Shown: positions 53,154-62,424 of the stretch, piece after piece
How the letters are laid out: each line of letters starts with the position of its first letter
Numbering within the stretch: position 1 is the stretch's first letter
Assembly: GCA_013150955.1 (NCBI GenBank)
Contig: JAADJD010000055.1
Coordinates: forward strand, 33,677 to 96,652
Direction: 5' to 3'
Origin: Calditrichota bacterium
GTDB taxonomy: Bacteria > Calditrichota > Calditrichia > RBG-13-44-9 > J042
DNA length: 62,976 nucleotides
Program-made: the position numbers and the translations under genes
Notes under the pieces: model-generated
The model's database searches: none
The model's input: only the letters and a program-made list of their open reading frames with translations
What the model was told of the DNA's origin: nothing

Positions 53154-54437
53154 ATGAGCGACCCAAAGGTAGTGACCATGATCTTAGCCGGGGGTCAGGG
53201 TACCCGTCTGTACCCCCTGACGAAACTGCGATCCAAACCTGCAGTGCCCATTGCAGGTAAATTTCGTTTAATCGACATCCCCATCTCTAACTGCCTGAAC
53301 TCCAACTTTCGCCAGATATTCATCTGTACCCAATTCAGCGCGGAATCGCTACATCGGCACATCTTTATGACTTACCGATTCGATAATTTCACCAAGGACT
53401 TCATTACCATCCTGTCCGCGCAACAAACGCTGGACAATCGGGACTGGTACCAGGGTACTGCAGACGCCGTACGCCAGAACCTCCGCTTTATCCGTCGGTA
53501 TGGCGATCACGTCCTCATCCTTTCCGGCGATCATTTATATCGCATGGATTACCGGAAGTTTGTGGAATTCCACATTCAAAAGGACGCCGATATTACCATC
53601 TCGGTGATACCGGTGGAGCGGTCACAGGCCAGTCAATTTGGCATCATGAAAGTGGATCCTTACGCGCGCATCGTGGATTTTAAGGAAAAACCCCGGGACG
53701 AGGCCACGCTGGATGCCATGCGGACATCCGAATCGGTATTTCATCAATTCGGTATCCATTCCAACAATCGCACCCATCTGGCTTCCATGGGCGTTTATGT
53801 GTTCAAAAAACCGGTTCTCTTCGAGTTGCTGGAATCCACTTCCTTTGAAGATTTTGGCCGCGACGTAATCCCTTACGCCATTCAAAAGAAAAACGTGTTT
53901 GCCTACTTTTTCGATGACTACTGGGAAGACATTGGCACCATCAAATCCTTCTTCAAAGCTCATATGGATCTGGTGGCTCCCCTGCCACGATTCAATTTTT
54001 ACGACGAGGAACGCCCCATCTACACACATCCCCGATTTTTACCGGGTGCCAAGCTGCTGGAGTCGGATGTGCAATACGCCATTCTTTGCGACGGAAGCAT
54101 CATCAACAAGTCGTACATCCGAAATACCATTGTGGGGATTCGATCCGTTGTGCGGAAAAACAGCGTTTTGGAACGGGTGGTGATGATGGGTGCCGATTAC
54201 TTCGAGACACCGGAGCAAAAGGCCGAGAACGTGCGCCTGGGCCGGCCGCACATTGGGGTGGGTGAAAACTGTATCATCCGCAACGCGATTATCGATAAAA
54301 ACGCCCGCATCGGGAATCATGTCAAAATCATCAATGAACGCGGGATTGAAAACGAGGATCGCGAAAATTATGTAATTCGAGATGGGATTGTCGTGATCCC
54401 GAAAAATGCCGTCATCCCGGACAATACAGTTATCTGA
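53154..54437 (+). CDS. glgC: Glucose-1-phosphate adenylyltransferase GlgC
   Basis: This enzyme makes ADP-glucose for glycogen synthesis. The 427 residues contain the nucleotide-binding AGGQGTRLYPLT, KPAVPIAGKFRLIDIPISNC, WYQGTADAVRQ, the metal Asp in SGDHLYRMDY, and the substrate-binding FKEKP and YWEDIGTIKSF. The C-terminal left-handed beta-helix (SYIRNTIVGIRSVV, NAIIDKNARIGNHVK) is complete. The ATG at 53154 is used instead of a GTG at 53145. No glgA or glgB is in the window. It lies alone between array 4 and a 249-bp gap (54438-54686) in which nothing is recognised. Confidence 0.95.
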   Translation: MSDPKVVTMILAGGQGTRLYPLTKLRSKPAVPIAGKFRLIDIPISNCLNSNFRQIFICTQFSAESLHRHIFMTYRFDNFTKDFITILSAQQTLDNRDWYQGTADAVRQNLRFIRRYGDHVLILSGDHLYRMDYRKFVEFHIQKDADITISVIPVERSQASQFGIMKVDPYARIVDFKEKPRDEATLDAMRTSESVFHQFGIHSNNRTHLASMGVYVFKKPVLFELLESTSFEDFGRDVIPYAIQKKNVFAYFFDDYWEDIGTIKSFFKAHMDLVAPLPRFNFYDEERPIYTHPRFLPGAKLLESDVQYAILCDGSIINKSYIRNTIVGIRSVVRKNSVLERVVMMGADYFETPEQKAENVRLGRPHIGVGENCIIRNAIIDKNARIGNHVKIINERGIENEDRENYVIRDGIVVIPKNAVIPDNTVI

Positions 54438-54686
54438 AGGAATCGCACGGCCAATATCGAACAACTACACTGGCAATGGATCCATTGAACCCAAATAAAT
54501 AAACCACGAGGAGTGCAATCATTACCAAAAAAACATCCCCCCTTCTTCTTCGATAAGGATCCCTTTTTGCCATCCGAACCCATAACCGAAAAATGGCATT
54601 CTGCGGGGAAAATCAAACGGTTAGTCGACTTTCCTGTGCACAGAAACTTGTATGGGTAATCCACCAATCAGAGCGTAACGTCAGAC

Positions 54687-55166
54687 TCATTCCTCATTTT
54701 CGAAAGATGGCTTAATCAGCGGGGCTTTTCGGGAATCATTTTCCATTCCCACGCCAAATTTGTAAACCAGCTCACCCCCCAGAAATCCCGTGCGGAACAG
54801 AAACACCAGACCAACCACACTGACCAGATAATAGACCCACTGAATCGGTTTCTGCTGCCAGCGACCACTTAATGGCGGTAAATAGCGCAGCACACACAGA
54901 ACCCCAAAAGCACCCAGGGTGATGAGTCCCGACCATTTATGATGAACCACGCTCTCCTGCAATTCGGTGGGGATGTCCAGCGCATTCTGGGCCAGCCAGC
55001 CCGTCAACACGGCCGCCGTGGCGGCCAGCGTACCCAGAATCAACAGGGAGCGTCCCAGCTGATGGAATTTTTCCCTGCGGGAGACGGCATATAAGAAATC
55101 GCTCATCACGGCTACGGCCAGCAAAGCGATGGTAAAGTGCACCACCAGCGCATGCAGCTCGGGCAT
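54687..55166 (-). CDS. DUF2231-family membrane protein
   Basis: The 159-residue protein has four membrane helices and the family opening PELHALVVHFTIALLAVA with a conserved HxxxVHF histidine pair, VVHHKWSGLITLG containing a second histidine pair, and a C-terminal GGELVYKFGVGM. Histidine pairs in helices suggest heme or metal binding, as proposed for this family, whose function is unproven. The open frame extends to 55376 into recG, but the ATG at 55166 has AAAGGA at proper spacing and a strong promoter just upstream, so the longer frame is rejected. Confidence 0.85.
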   Translation of the reverse strand: MPELHALVVHFTIALLAVAVMSDFLYAVSRREKFHQLGRSLLILGTLAATAAVLTGWLAQNALDIPTELQESVVHHKWSGLITLGAFGVLCVLRYLPPLSGRWQQKPIQWVYYLVSVVGLVFLFRTGFLGGELVYKFGVGMENDSRKAPLIKPSFENEE

Positions 55167-55196
55167 CGTCATTTCCTTTCGGTTATCTGGACTGCC

Positions 55197-55225
55197 AATA
55201 TAGAGATGCCCCGGGGAAATTTCAA
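55197..55225 (-). promoter_or_regulatory. Sigma-70-type promoter of the DUF2231 gene
   Basis: On the minus strand TTGAAA (revcomp of 55220-55225) and TATATT (revcomp of 55197-55202) are separated by 17 bp, 30 bp before the ATG, in the gap after recG. Confidence 0.65.
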
Positions 55226-55275
55226 CCGGGTTTGATATTCCTGATCGGTGTTGGACTTTTGCAGGAGATGATTTT

Positions 55276-57378
55276 TCAGGCAATGTGGGCCATCTGGAAC
55301 TTGTCCGCAAACTTGCGCATAAATTGCCGTCGCACAATGGCGTGTTCCGCAAGACGGAGATGAGGATCCCTCTCAATCAGGGCAAAGGCATCCTTGCGGG
55401 CGGCTTCCACGATCTTTGCATCGGCCACCAGATCCGCATAGCGCAGATCGGGCAGGCCATGCTGACGGGTACCAAAAAATTCTCCACTTCCCCGCAATCT
55501 CAAATCTTCCTCCGCAATTTTGAACCCATCGGTGGTGGCCTCCATGGCTCGCATGCGCTGCCGGGCAACTTCGGAAATTTCTGCCGGTGTGACCAGAATA
55601 CAATACGATTTTCGAGCACCTCGTCCCACCCGTCCCCGCAACTGATGCAGCTGACTCAACCCAAACCGCTCCGCATGCTCTATCAACATGATGGTGGCAT
55701 TGGGAACGTCGACGCCCACTTCAATCACCGTGGTACTGATCAGGATTTGAATCTTCCCTTCTTTAAACTGCTGCATGATGTGTTCTTTTTCCTCCATTTT
55801 TAATCGTCCATGCAGCAGGGCCAGTTTAAATTCCGGGAAGACCTTTTGTTGCAAATTCTCGAATGCAACTGTGGCAGCCTTCAAATCGATCTTCTCCGAT
55901 TCTTCAATGATCGGGTAAACAATGTAGGCCTGCTCACCCTGTTTTACCCGCTCGCGGATGAAATCATAGATCCGGGGCAACCGATCTTCCGTTCGCCAGA
56001 CGGTGGTAATCGGCTGGCGTCCCGGAGGCAACTCATCGATGATGGACACATCCAGATCCCCATAAAGTGTAAGTGCCAGCGTGCGCGGAATGGGAGTGGC
56101 GGTCATGACCAGCACGTGGGGATTCTGCCCCTTTTCGATCAATTCTGCCCGTTGCAGTACCCCGAAGCGATGCTGTTCATCAATAACCACTACACCCAGC
56201 CTGTGGAATTCCACCGGCTCCTGAATAAGGGCATGCGTCCCGATGACCAGATCCACCTCTCCCTGCCGAATGGCCTGATGCATGCGTGCTTTCTCGGCAG
56301 CTTTCAGGCTCCCAATCAACAGCCCCACCCGAACATCAAATGGTTTCAGCATTTCTTTTATGGAAAAGTAATGCTGCTGGGCCAGGATCTCCGTGGGAGC
56401 CATCAGGGCAGCCTGGTATCCCGCTGAAATGGCCATGAGCATGGTTAACAGCGCCACCACCGTTTTTCCCGATCCTACATCCCCCTGCAACAGGCGGTTC
56501 ATGGGATGACCACTTTTTAAATCCTGATAAATTTCCCGAAGGACGCGGCGTTGTGCTCCGGTGAGCTGAAACGGTAAACTATCCACAATTCTCTTCAGCA
56601 CGTCGTTCTGGATGCTCATGGTCAGACCGGTGACCGGGGATTGATACACCCGCTTGCGCAAGGCCATGAGCAGTTCCATGTAAAATAGCTCTTCGTATTT
56701 GAAGCGTCGATAGGCCTGATGAAGCAAGGTTTCCGATTCAGGGAAATGCATTTGTCGGTAAGCCATCGCCCGCGGCAACAATCGATATCTTTCGATTAAA
56801 TAAGTGGGAAGGGTTTCGGGAACGGCGGATTGGTACCGTTCCAGTGCCAGATGTACCAGTCGACGGATTCCATAACTGCTAAAACCCACTTTGCGAAGGG
56901 CTTCCCCCGATGGATACAGGGGAATGATTTGCCCCGTGTGGATGGGCGCTCCTTTTTCACTGATGATATCAAAATCCGGGTGAACCATCTGCCAGCCTTT
57001 AAAACGGGTCACCTTACCGCTGAAGGCCACTGTCATGCCCACCTGAAAGATGCGGGAGAACACCTCAATTTGATGAAACCAGATTCCTTCCAGCACTCCC
57101 GTGCGATCGTAAATCTGTACCCGCAAACGGCGGCGTCCCCGTCGCACGACTTCAACCTGAATCACCTCTCCGGTAACGGTTACCTCCTCGTCCACTTTCA
57201 CCTGGGAAATCGGTACCACATTGCTTCGATCCAGATACCGGCGGGGGCGGTATTCCAGAAGATCCTCCACAGTGTAAATACCCACCGTTTCCAGAGCCCG
57301 TGCCCGTTTTTCACCAACGGTTTTTACATACTGGATGGGAATTTCATCCACAAACTCTGCTTTTCGGGTGCCGTTCAT
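55276..57378 (-). CDS. recG: ATP-dependent DNA helicase RecG
   Basis: Helicase that reverses stalled forks and processes recombination intermediates. The 700 residues comprise an N-terminal helix-hairpin-helix/wedge OB-fold region (VKTVGEKRARALETVGI, then VTVTGEVIQVEVVRRGR) and the SF2 motor with Walker A GDVGSGKTV, the DEQHRFG box, VMTATPIPRTLAL, and motif V/VI region STTVIEVGVDVPNA and QLRGRVGRG. The length and motif order are standard. The protein ends with RRQFMRKFADKFQM. No partner genes are adjacent. Confidence 0.97.
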   Translation of the reverse strand: MNGTRKAEFVDEIPIQYVKTVGEKRARALETVGIYTVEDLLEYRPRRYLDRSNVVPISQVKVDEEVTVTGEVIQVEVVRRGRRRLRVQIYDRTGVLEGIWFHQIEVFSRIFQVGMTVAFSGKVTRFKGWQMVHPDFDIISEKGAPIHTGQIIPLYPSGEALRKVGFSSYGIRRLVHLALERYQSAVPETLPTYLIERYRLLPRAMAYRQMHFPESETLLHQAYRRFKYEELFYMELLMALRKRVYQSPVTGLTMSIQNDVLKRIVDSLPFQLTGAQRRVLREIYQDLKSGHPMNRLLQGDVGSGKTVVALLTMLMAISAGYQAALMAPTEILAQQHYFSIKEMLKPFDVRVGLLIGSLKAAEKARMHQAIRQGEVDLVIGTHALIQEPVEFHRLGVVVIDEQHRFGVLQRAELIEKGQNPHVLVMTATPIPRTLALTLYGDLDVSIIDELPPGRQPITTVWRTEDRLPRIYDFIRERVKQGEQAYIVYPIIEESEKIDLKAATVAFENLQQKVFPEFKLALLHGRLKMEEKEHIMQQFKEGKIQILISTTVIEVGVDVPNATIMLIEHAERFGLSQLHQLRGRVGRGARKSYCILVTPAEISEVARQRMRAMEATTDGFKIAEEDLRLRGSGEFFGTRQHGLPDLRYADLVADAKIVEAARKDAFALIERDPHLRLAEHAIVRRQFMRKFADKFQMAHIA

Positions 57379-57589
57379 GTATAAAATTTAACGGAGTTTT
57401 ATTAAGGAATCCAACCGTTCACTGGAAAAATCCTCATAAATTTACGCAAATCTCCCCCCACGTGAACTGCCCCCATCCCGCATCCACTGAAGCATTCCCA
57501 TCTGGCTGGGAAAGTTTTAATTCGTCAACGTTAGAAATGCTTCTCACTCAATTTATTCGTCAGTTTCGGTTATCGGGCCATCTTGCATT

Positions 57590-57800
57590 AAACCCAGATT
57601 ATGCCTTAGACCACGAATTGCACGAATTAACACAAATAAAAATAATCAAATACATTAGATCAGATCAGGATAAAAATTTGTCTCGGGAGTATATTCGCGA
57701 TTTTGTGGGTATGGATTGGTTTCATTCGCGTGATTCGTAGGCTAATGCGTAATCTGGGTTAATTTTAATTCGTGAATTTGTAGGCTATTGCATAATATGT
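57590..57800 (+). repeat. AT-rich dispersed element (family B), forward copy
   Basis: A forward copy starts AACCCAGATTATGCCTTAGA, has the core TTAGATCAGATCAGGATAAA and TATATTCGCGATTTTGTGGG, and ends GGCTAATGCGTAATCTGGG, followed by an extra end fragment (GTAGGCTATTGCATAATATG). It nearly matches the copy at 7.6 kb. The remainder of the gap 57379-57590 and 57800-57901 shows no gene. Confidence 0.82.
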
Positions 57801-57901
57801 GTTAAACGGAATAGATCCGGAAGTAAACGGAAAACGAATTGAAGAATGCGAAATGATGTTTTCAGGAAATGCGGTGCTGGCGGTTATTTTCCGCCCCGGT
57901 T

Positions 57902-58600
57902 TCACACTTTCAGCACCTTTTCATCCACAATTTTACCATCCCACAGGTGAATGACCCGATGGGCCCGTTCGGCAAACATCTCGTTATGGGTTACAATAAT
58001 GAAGGTTTGATTATATTTTTCGTTCAGGGAGAGAATTAATTCAAACAGGGCCTCGCTATTGCGGCGATCCAGATCCCCGGTGGGCTCATCAGCCAGAACC
58101 AGTTTGGGCTGGTTCATTAATGCCCGCGCCACCGCTACCCGTTGTTGTTCCCCGCCGGACAACTGGTTGGGTCGGTGATGCAATCGGGCGCCCAAACCCA
58201 CTTCTTCCAGCAATTGAATCGCCCGCTGGCGGTCCTTCTTCCAGTCGTTACCTTTGATCATGCGAGGAATCAACACATTCTCCAGGGCAGTAAATTCGGG
58301 TAGCAGATAATGAAACTGAAACACAAACCCAATATGCTGATTGCGAAACCGGGCCAGACGGGCCTCGTCCAGTTGCGACATATCCTGCCCGTCTATCCAG
58401 ACCTTTCCACCGGTGGGTTTATCCAGGGTGCCGATGATGTTCAACAGGGTGCTCTTACCCACCCCGGACGGCCCCATGATGACCACAATCTCCCCGGCCT
58501 TTACCGCCATGGAAATGCCTTTCAGCACCTCGATGACCTCTGGCCCGGAGCGATAGGTCTTCACCAGATCTTCCGTTCTTAACAAATATTGATCTTCCAC
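57902..58600 (-). CDS. lolD: Lipoprotein-releasing/MacB-type ABC transporter ATPase LolD
   Basis: The 232-residue cytoplasmic ATPase has Walker [10 protein letters not shown], the Q-loop in [17 protein letters not shown] (LLPEF is typical of LolD), signature [15 protein letters not shown], Walker [13 protein letters not shown] and the His-switch VTHNE. With the FtsX-type permease encoded just upstream it should extract lipoproteins from the inner membrane. MacB-type export is an alternative, but the permease lacks an attached ATPase and no MacA is present. Confidence 0.9.
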   Translation of the reverse strand: MEDQYLLRTEDLVKTYRSGPEVIEVLKGISMAVKAGEIVVIMGPSGVGKSTLLNIIGTLDKPTGGKVWIDGQDMSQLDEARLARFRNQHIGFVFQFHYLLPEFTALENVLIPRMIKGNDWKKDRQRAIQLLEEVGLGARLHHRPNQLSGGEQQRVAVARALMNQPKLVLADEPTGDLDRRNSEALFELILSLNEKYNQTFIIVTHNEMFAERAHRVIHLWDGKIVDEKVLKV

Positions 58601-58654
58601 GATGCTCCTACCCTTCCTGACTGTTATGTTAAAAAATCTGGCCCGGCATTTCTT

Positions 58655-59893
58655 CTATTCGTATCGGATGGCCTCCACCGGTTCCAGACGGGAGGCCTTG
58701 TATGCAGGATACACGGCGGCAATCAGACACAACACCACGGCGGCCACCCCCACCGCCAGGAAATCCGACAGATGCATCTCCACCGGCAATTTGCTAATTA
58801 AATACACATCCGGTGGCAATTTAACCAGTCCCCAGGTCTGCTGCGCATATCCAACGAAGAACCCGATTAAACTGCCCGCCGTCATGCCCAGTAATCCCAC
58901 AATGATCCCCTCGAACAGAAAAATACGCATGATTCCCTTAGACGTCGCCCCCATACTTTTCAGGATGCCAATCTCGCGGGTCTTTTCCATGACAATCATG
59001 ATCAGCGAACTGATGATATTAAACGCCGCCACCATGATGATCAGGCTCAGTACCACAAACGCTCCCCATTTCTCAATGGTCATCCAGCTATACAGGCTAC
59101 GGTTCAATTCAAACCAGGTTACCGCATGAAAAGGATATCCCCCCACCTTTTTCTCGATAAGCGGGGCAACCTTCCCGGCCAGGTTGTAATCATCCAGCTT
59201 GATTTCGATCCAGGTGACGGCACCCGGCATGCGAAACAGCTTTTGCGCCGCCTCGATGGAAATATAAGCCATCACTTTGTCGTATTCATAGAAGCCAATT
59301 TCGCTGATTCCGGTCACCACAAACTGCTGAAACCGGGGCGGGGTCAGCAAGCCTGCATTTTCGGGAATGGTAAACAGGGTCACCACATCCCCTTCGCCAA
59401 AGATGAACAGGTTTTCCGCCAGGTAACGTCCCAGGACAATTCCCGGAAGGCGGCGACCGTTGACCTCGTGCCATCCCAGATCAAACGCTCCAGCCACTAT
59501 GCTTCGGGGTACGGCACTAACCGTTCCTGCCGTTTGAGGATCCAGTGCCCGCACCACCACCGGCTGATTGCCGTCCTTGGAACGAATGACCCCTTCCTTG
59601 GCAATCACCGGCGAGGCACCGATCACATGCGGCACCTGCTTGACCGAATCCAGTAGCGCCTGATAATCCTCAATACTCTGGGTGTAAAACTTCCTTAGAC
59701 GAATGTGGGCATCGGCATTGATTAACCGCGTGCGCACTTCGTTTTCGAATCCATTAAACGTGGCCAGCACAATATTCAGAGCAGCCACACCGATCATGAC
59801 CCCCACAATGGACACATAGGTGATGATGGAAATGAATCCCGTACGCCGTTTGGCACGGAAATACCGCAATGCAATGAACGTCTCGTAACGCAT
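58655..59893 (-). CDS. LolC/LolE-type lipoprotein-releasing permease
   Basis: The 412-residue protein has the family start YETFIALRYFRAKRRTGFISIITYVSIVG-type opening (residues about 3-30), one N-terminal helix, a large periplasmic MacB-like domain (about 45-265) and three C-terminal helices with MEKTREIGILKSMGATSKGI between the second and third, the FtsX loop that contacts the ATPase. Only one permease gene is present, so it may act as a homodimer (LolF-like) rather than a LolC-LolE pair. It lies 54 bp before lolD in the same direction and 111 bp after lysS. Confidence 0.9.
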   Translation of the reverse strand: MRYETFIALRYFRAKRRTGFISIITYVSIVGVMIGVAALNIVLATFNGFENEVRTRLINADAHIRLRKFYTQSIEDYQALLDSVKQVPHVIGASPVIAKEGVIRSKDGNQPVVVRALDPQTAGTVSAVPRSIVAGAFDLGWHEVNGRRLPGIVLGRYLAENLFIFGEGDVVTLFTIPENAGLLTPPRFQQFVVTGISEIGFYEYDKVMAYISIEAAQKLFRMPGAVTWIEIKLDDYNLAGKVAPLIEKKVGGYPFHAVTWFELNRSLYSWMTIEKWGAFVVLSLIIMVAAFNIISSLIMIVMEKTREIGILKSMGATSKGIMRIFLFEGIIVGLLGMTAGSLIGFFVGYAQQTWGLVKLPPDVYLISKLPVEMHLSDFLAVGVAAVVLCLIAAVYPAYKASRLEPVEAIRYE

Positions 59894-60004
59894 GTTGATG
59901 TTCTTTCGGCTATTGGGTTGTGTGCATTCTTTAACGATCCGAAGCTTACGGAACCTTCCGGTTCGTTATGACTCCCAAACTCCCTTACGCGGCTCCCGGC
60001 GCAT

Positions 60005-61498
60005 TCAGGACTTTTCGGGACGCATATGTGGAAAGAAAATAACGTCCCGAATGGATGGCTGGTCGGTTAATAGCATGGTCAGCCGATCGATTCCGATGCC
60101 CAGACCCGCGGTCGGGGGCATACCATATTCGAGCGCCCGCAAGAAATCTTCATCCAGTACCTGGGCTTCCTCATCCCCTTTCGCCCGCAATTCCATTTGC
60201 GCCTCGAACCGCTCTCGTTGATCAATAGGATCGTTCAATTCACTAAATGCGTTTCCAATTTCCTTGCCGGCAATGATGGGCTCGAATCGTTCCACCAACC
60301 GGGGATTTTCCCGATGCTTCTTGGCCAGGGGCGACATTTCCAGTGGATAATCCGTGATGAAAGTTGGTTGAATCAGCCGGGGTTCCACAAACTCCCCAAA
60401 AATCTCATCAATGATTTTTCCGCTTCCCCAGCTGTCCTCCACTTCAATCCCCAGGTCTTTAGCGACCTTCCGCAACTGCTCCTCATCGGCCTGGGAGATA
60501 TCCACCCCTGCATATTCCCGAATGCTCTCAAACAGCGGCAATCGCCGCCAGGGAGGGGTCAAATCAATTTCCTGTCCCTGGTAGGTAATCTTCGTCGTTC
60601 CCAGCACTTTCTCGGCAATGGTGCTGATCATTTCCTCGGTCAGTTCCATCATCCAGTGGTAATCCTTGTAGGCCACATAAAGTTCCATCTGAGTAAATTC
60701 CGGATTGTGAAACCGATCCATCCCCTCGTTGCGGAAGTCTTTGGCAAACTCATATACGCCTTCAAAACCACCCACAATCAATCGCTTGAGGTACAATTCG
60801 TTGGCAATGCGTAAATAAAGTTTCATGTCCAGCGCGTTGTGATGGGTCACAAACGGGCGGGCGGATGCCCCTCCATAGATGGGTTGCAGAATCGGCGTCT
60901 CCACTTCCAGGTATCCCCGCTCGTTTAAAAATTCCCGCATGGTGGTCATGATCCGGGAACGCTTGATGAATACCTCTTTCACTTCGGGATTGACGATCAA
61001 ATCCACATACCGCTGCCGGTATCGCAGTTCCTTGTCTTTGAAAGGGTCGTAGACGATTCGCTTGCCATCCACAATCTTTTCTTTTACAATGGGTAGCGGA
61101 CGCAGAGATTTGGTGAGCAATTCCAGTTTTTCGGCAAGGATGCTGATCTCTCCGGTACGGGTTTTAAAAACCTGCCCCACAATCCCAACAATGTCACCAA
61201 TATCCAGCAGTTTGTAGACTTCAAACGCGAAGTCGCCCACCACGTCCTTTTTTAAATAAATCTGAATGCGTCCATCCATATCCTGGATGTGAAAGAAAGC
61301 CGCCTTTCCCATGCGGCGATTGGACATGATTCGTCCGGCTACCGAGACCGTCTGATTCTCCAGCTCGTCAAATTGCTCCTTTACCTGACGTGAGGTGTGG
61401 GTGCGATCGAATTTATAAGGATAGGGATTTACTCCCATTTCGATAAGTTTTTTCAGCTTTTCCCGACGCTGCTGAATCAATTGATGAATCTCTTCCAC
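60005..61498 (-). CDS. lysS: Class II lysyl-tRNA synthetase LysS
   Basis: Charges tRNA(Lys). The 497 residues have the N-terminal OB-fold anticodon-binding domain (about 55-150, [20 protein letters not shown]) and the class II core with motif 1 around [21 protein letters not shown], motif 2 [20 protein letters not shown] and motif 3 [15 protein letters not shown]. The start is GTG at 61498 with AAGGAG seven to nine bases upstream. It heads a likely lysS-lolC/E-lolD operon. The 413-bp gap upstream (61499-61911) contains only the promoter of the next gene. Confidence 0.97.
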   Translation of the reverse strand: MEEIHQLIQQRREKLKKLIEMGVNPYPYKFDRTHTSRQVKEQFDELENQTVSVAGRIMSNRRMGKAAFFHIQDMDGRIQIYLKKDVVGDFAFEVYKLLDIGDIVGIVGQVFKTRTGEISILAEKLELLTKSLRPLPIVKEKIVDGKRIVYDPFKDKELRYRQRYVDLIVNPEVKEVFIKRSRIMTTMREFLNERGYLEVETPILQPIYGGASARPFVTHHNALDMKLYLRIANELYLKRLIVGGFEGVYEFAKDFRNEGMDRFHNPEFTQMELYVAYKDYHWMMELTEEMISTIAEKVLGTTKITYQGQEIDLTPPWRRLPLFESIREYAGVDISQADEEQLRKVAKDLGIEVEDSWGSGKIIDEIFGEFVEPRLIQPTFITDYPLEMSPLAKKHRENPRLVERFEPIIAGKEIGNAFSELNDPIDQRERFEAQMELRAKGDEEAQVLDEDFLRALEYGMPPTAGLGIGIDRLTMLLTDQPSIRDVIFFPHMRPEKS

Positions 61499-61845
61499 CT
61501 TCCGTCTCCTTGCTTATGCATTCATAAATAAAGAAAATTACAGAAAAGTGAAGGGCTTTACAAGTAAAGTTGGAAATTTCATTCAAGCGATTCACTGGGT
61601 TGAGTATCCCTGCAACCGCTCGAAATACCGGGAATGGAACCGGAACTTTCGGTGGAGTTGACCTCAGGATGGATGACATTCACCATTCGCATTTCATTCA
61701 ACCGGATGAATCGGGTTCTGGAGGGCAACTATGGGGGAGCCGGAAATCATTTCCACACCCTTCCCGCATGCGAGAGGATGACTTCCACACCTTGGCCTGC
61801 TATTCCGTTAACGGGACGAACGGTTGGGCTTATTTTCAAATCTAT

Positions 61846-61874
61846 TTGAAAACGAATGCGATTTCACCTAAATT
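61846..61874 (+). promoter_or_regulatory. Promoter of the NusG-like gene
   Basis: TTGAAA at 61846-61851 and TAAATT at 61869-61874 are 17 bp apart, 37 bp before the ATG. Confidence 0.5.
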
Positions 61875-61911
61875 TTCCGGCTCAAAACCAAAAGCCATTG
61901 AGAAGGATTCG

Positions 61912-62415
61912 ATGCCCTGGTACGCACTATACACCCGTCCCCGACACGAGAAGAAGGTTTACGAACAGCTGAACGAGAAAGGGATTCATGCATTTTTACC
62001 ACTGGTCAGGCGATTGCGCCAGTGGAAAGATCGAAAAAAATGGGTGGAAATGCCCCTGTTCAATAGTTACGTGTTTGTCAATATTGAATTGCGGGATCGA
62101 TTTTCTGCTTTGCAGACGCACGGCGTCGTTCGAATGGTGAGTTTTGGTGGAGTACCTGCCACCATCCCTGACTGGCAAATCGAACAGCTGCGGCGGATCA
62201 TTGAATACCCGGAGACCCTGCAGCCGGAACAATATCTGAAAGAAGGGGATTGGGTGGAGGTGGTAGAAGGGCCATTTCGGGGGATAAAAGGATATTTGCG
62301 GGAGCTGCGTGGCGAAACCCGGGTGGCCATTCTGATCGATGGGATTTATCAATCGGTAAGTTTTGTGGTGGATCGGCGGTTTGTGAAAAAAATTCCCCCC
62401 GAATCTGTCGGGTAG
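61912..62415 (+). CDS. Specialised NusG paralogue (UpxY/RfaH-like antiterminator)
   Basis: The 167-residue protein has an N-terminal NGN domain (MPWYALYTRPRHEKKVYEQL, then FLPLVRRLRQWKDRKKWVEMPLFNSYVFV) and a C-terminal KOW domain with EGDWVEVVEGPFRGIKGYL. This is the layout of UpxY/RfaH-type factors that let RNA polymerase read through long polysaccharide operons. The ATG at 61912 has AAGGA four bases upstream; the frame is open to 61570 but that stretch contains the promoter and no family sequence. Its place at the end of a run of housekeeping genes suggests that a capsule or exopolysaccharide operon may begin to the right, although only a palindrome array is visible. Confidence 0.9.
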   Translation: MPWYALYTRPRHEKKVYEQLNEKGIHAFLPLVRRLRQWKDRKKWVEMPLFNSYVFVNIELRDRFSALQTHGVVRMVSFGGVPATIPDWQIEQLRRIIEYPETLQPEQYLKEGDWVEVVEGPFRGIKGYLRELRGETRVAILIDGIYQSVSFVVDRRFVKKIPPESVG

Positions 62416-62424
62416 CGGAATGGA

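Noticed and set aside
61570-61911. N-terminal extension of the NusG-like protein
   Set aside because: The stretch has no NGN sequence and contains a promoter; AAGGA directly before the ATG at 61912 fixes the shorter protein.
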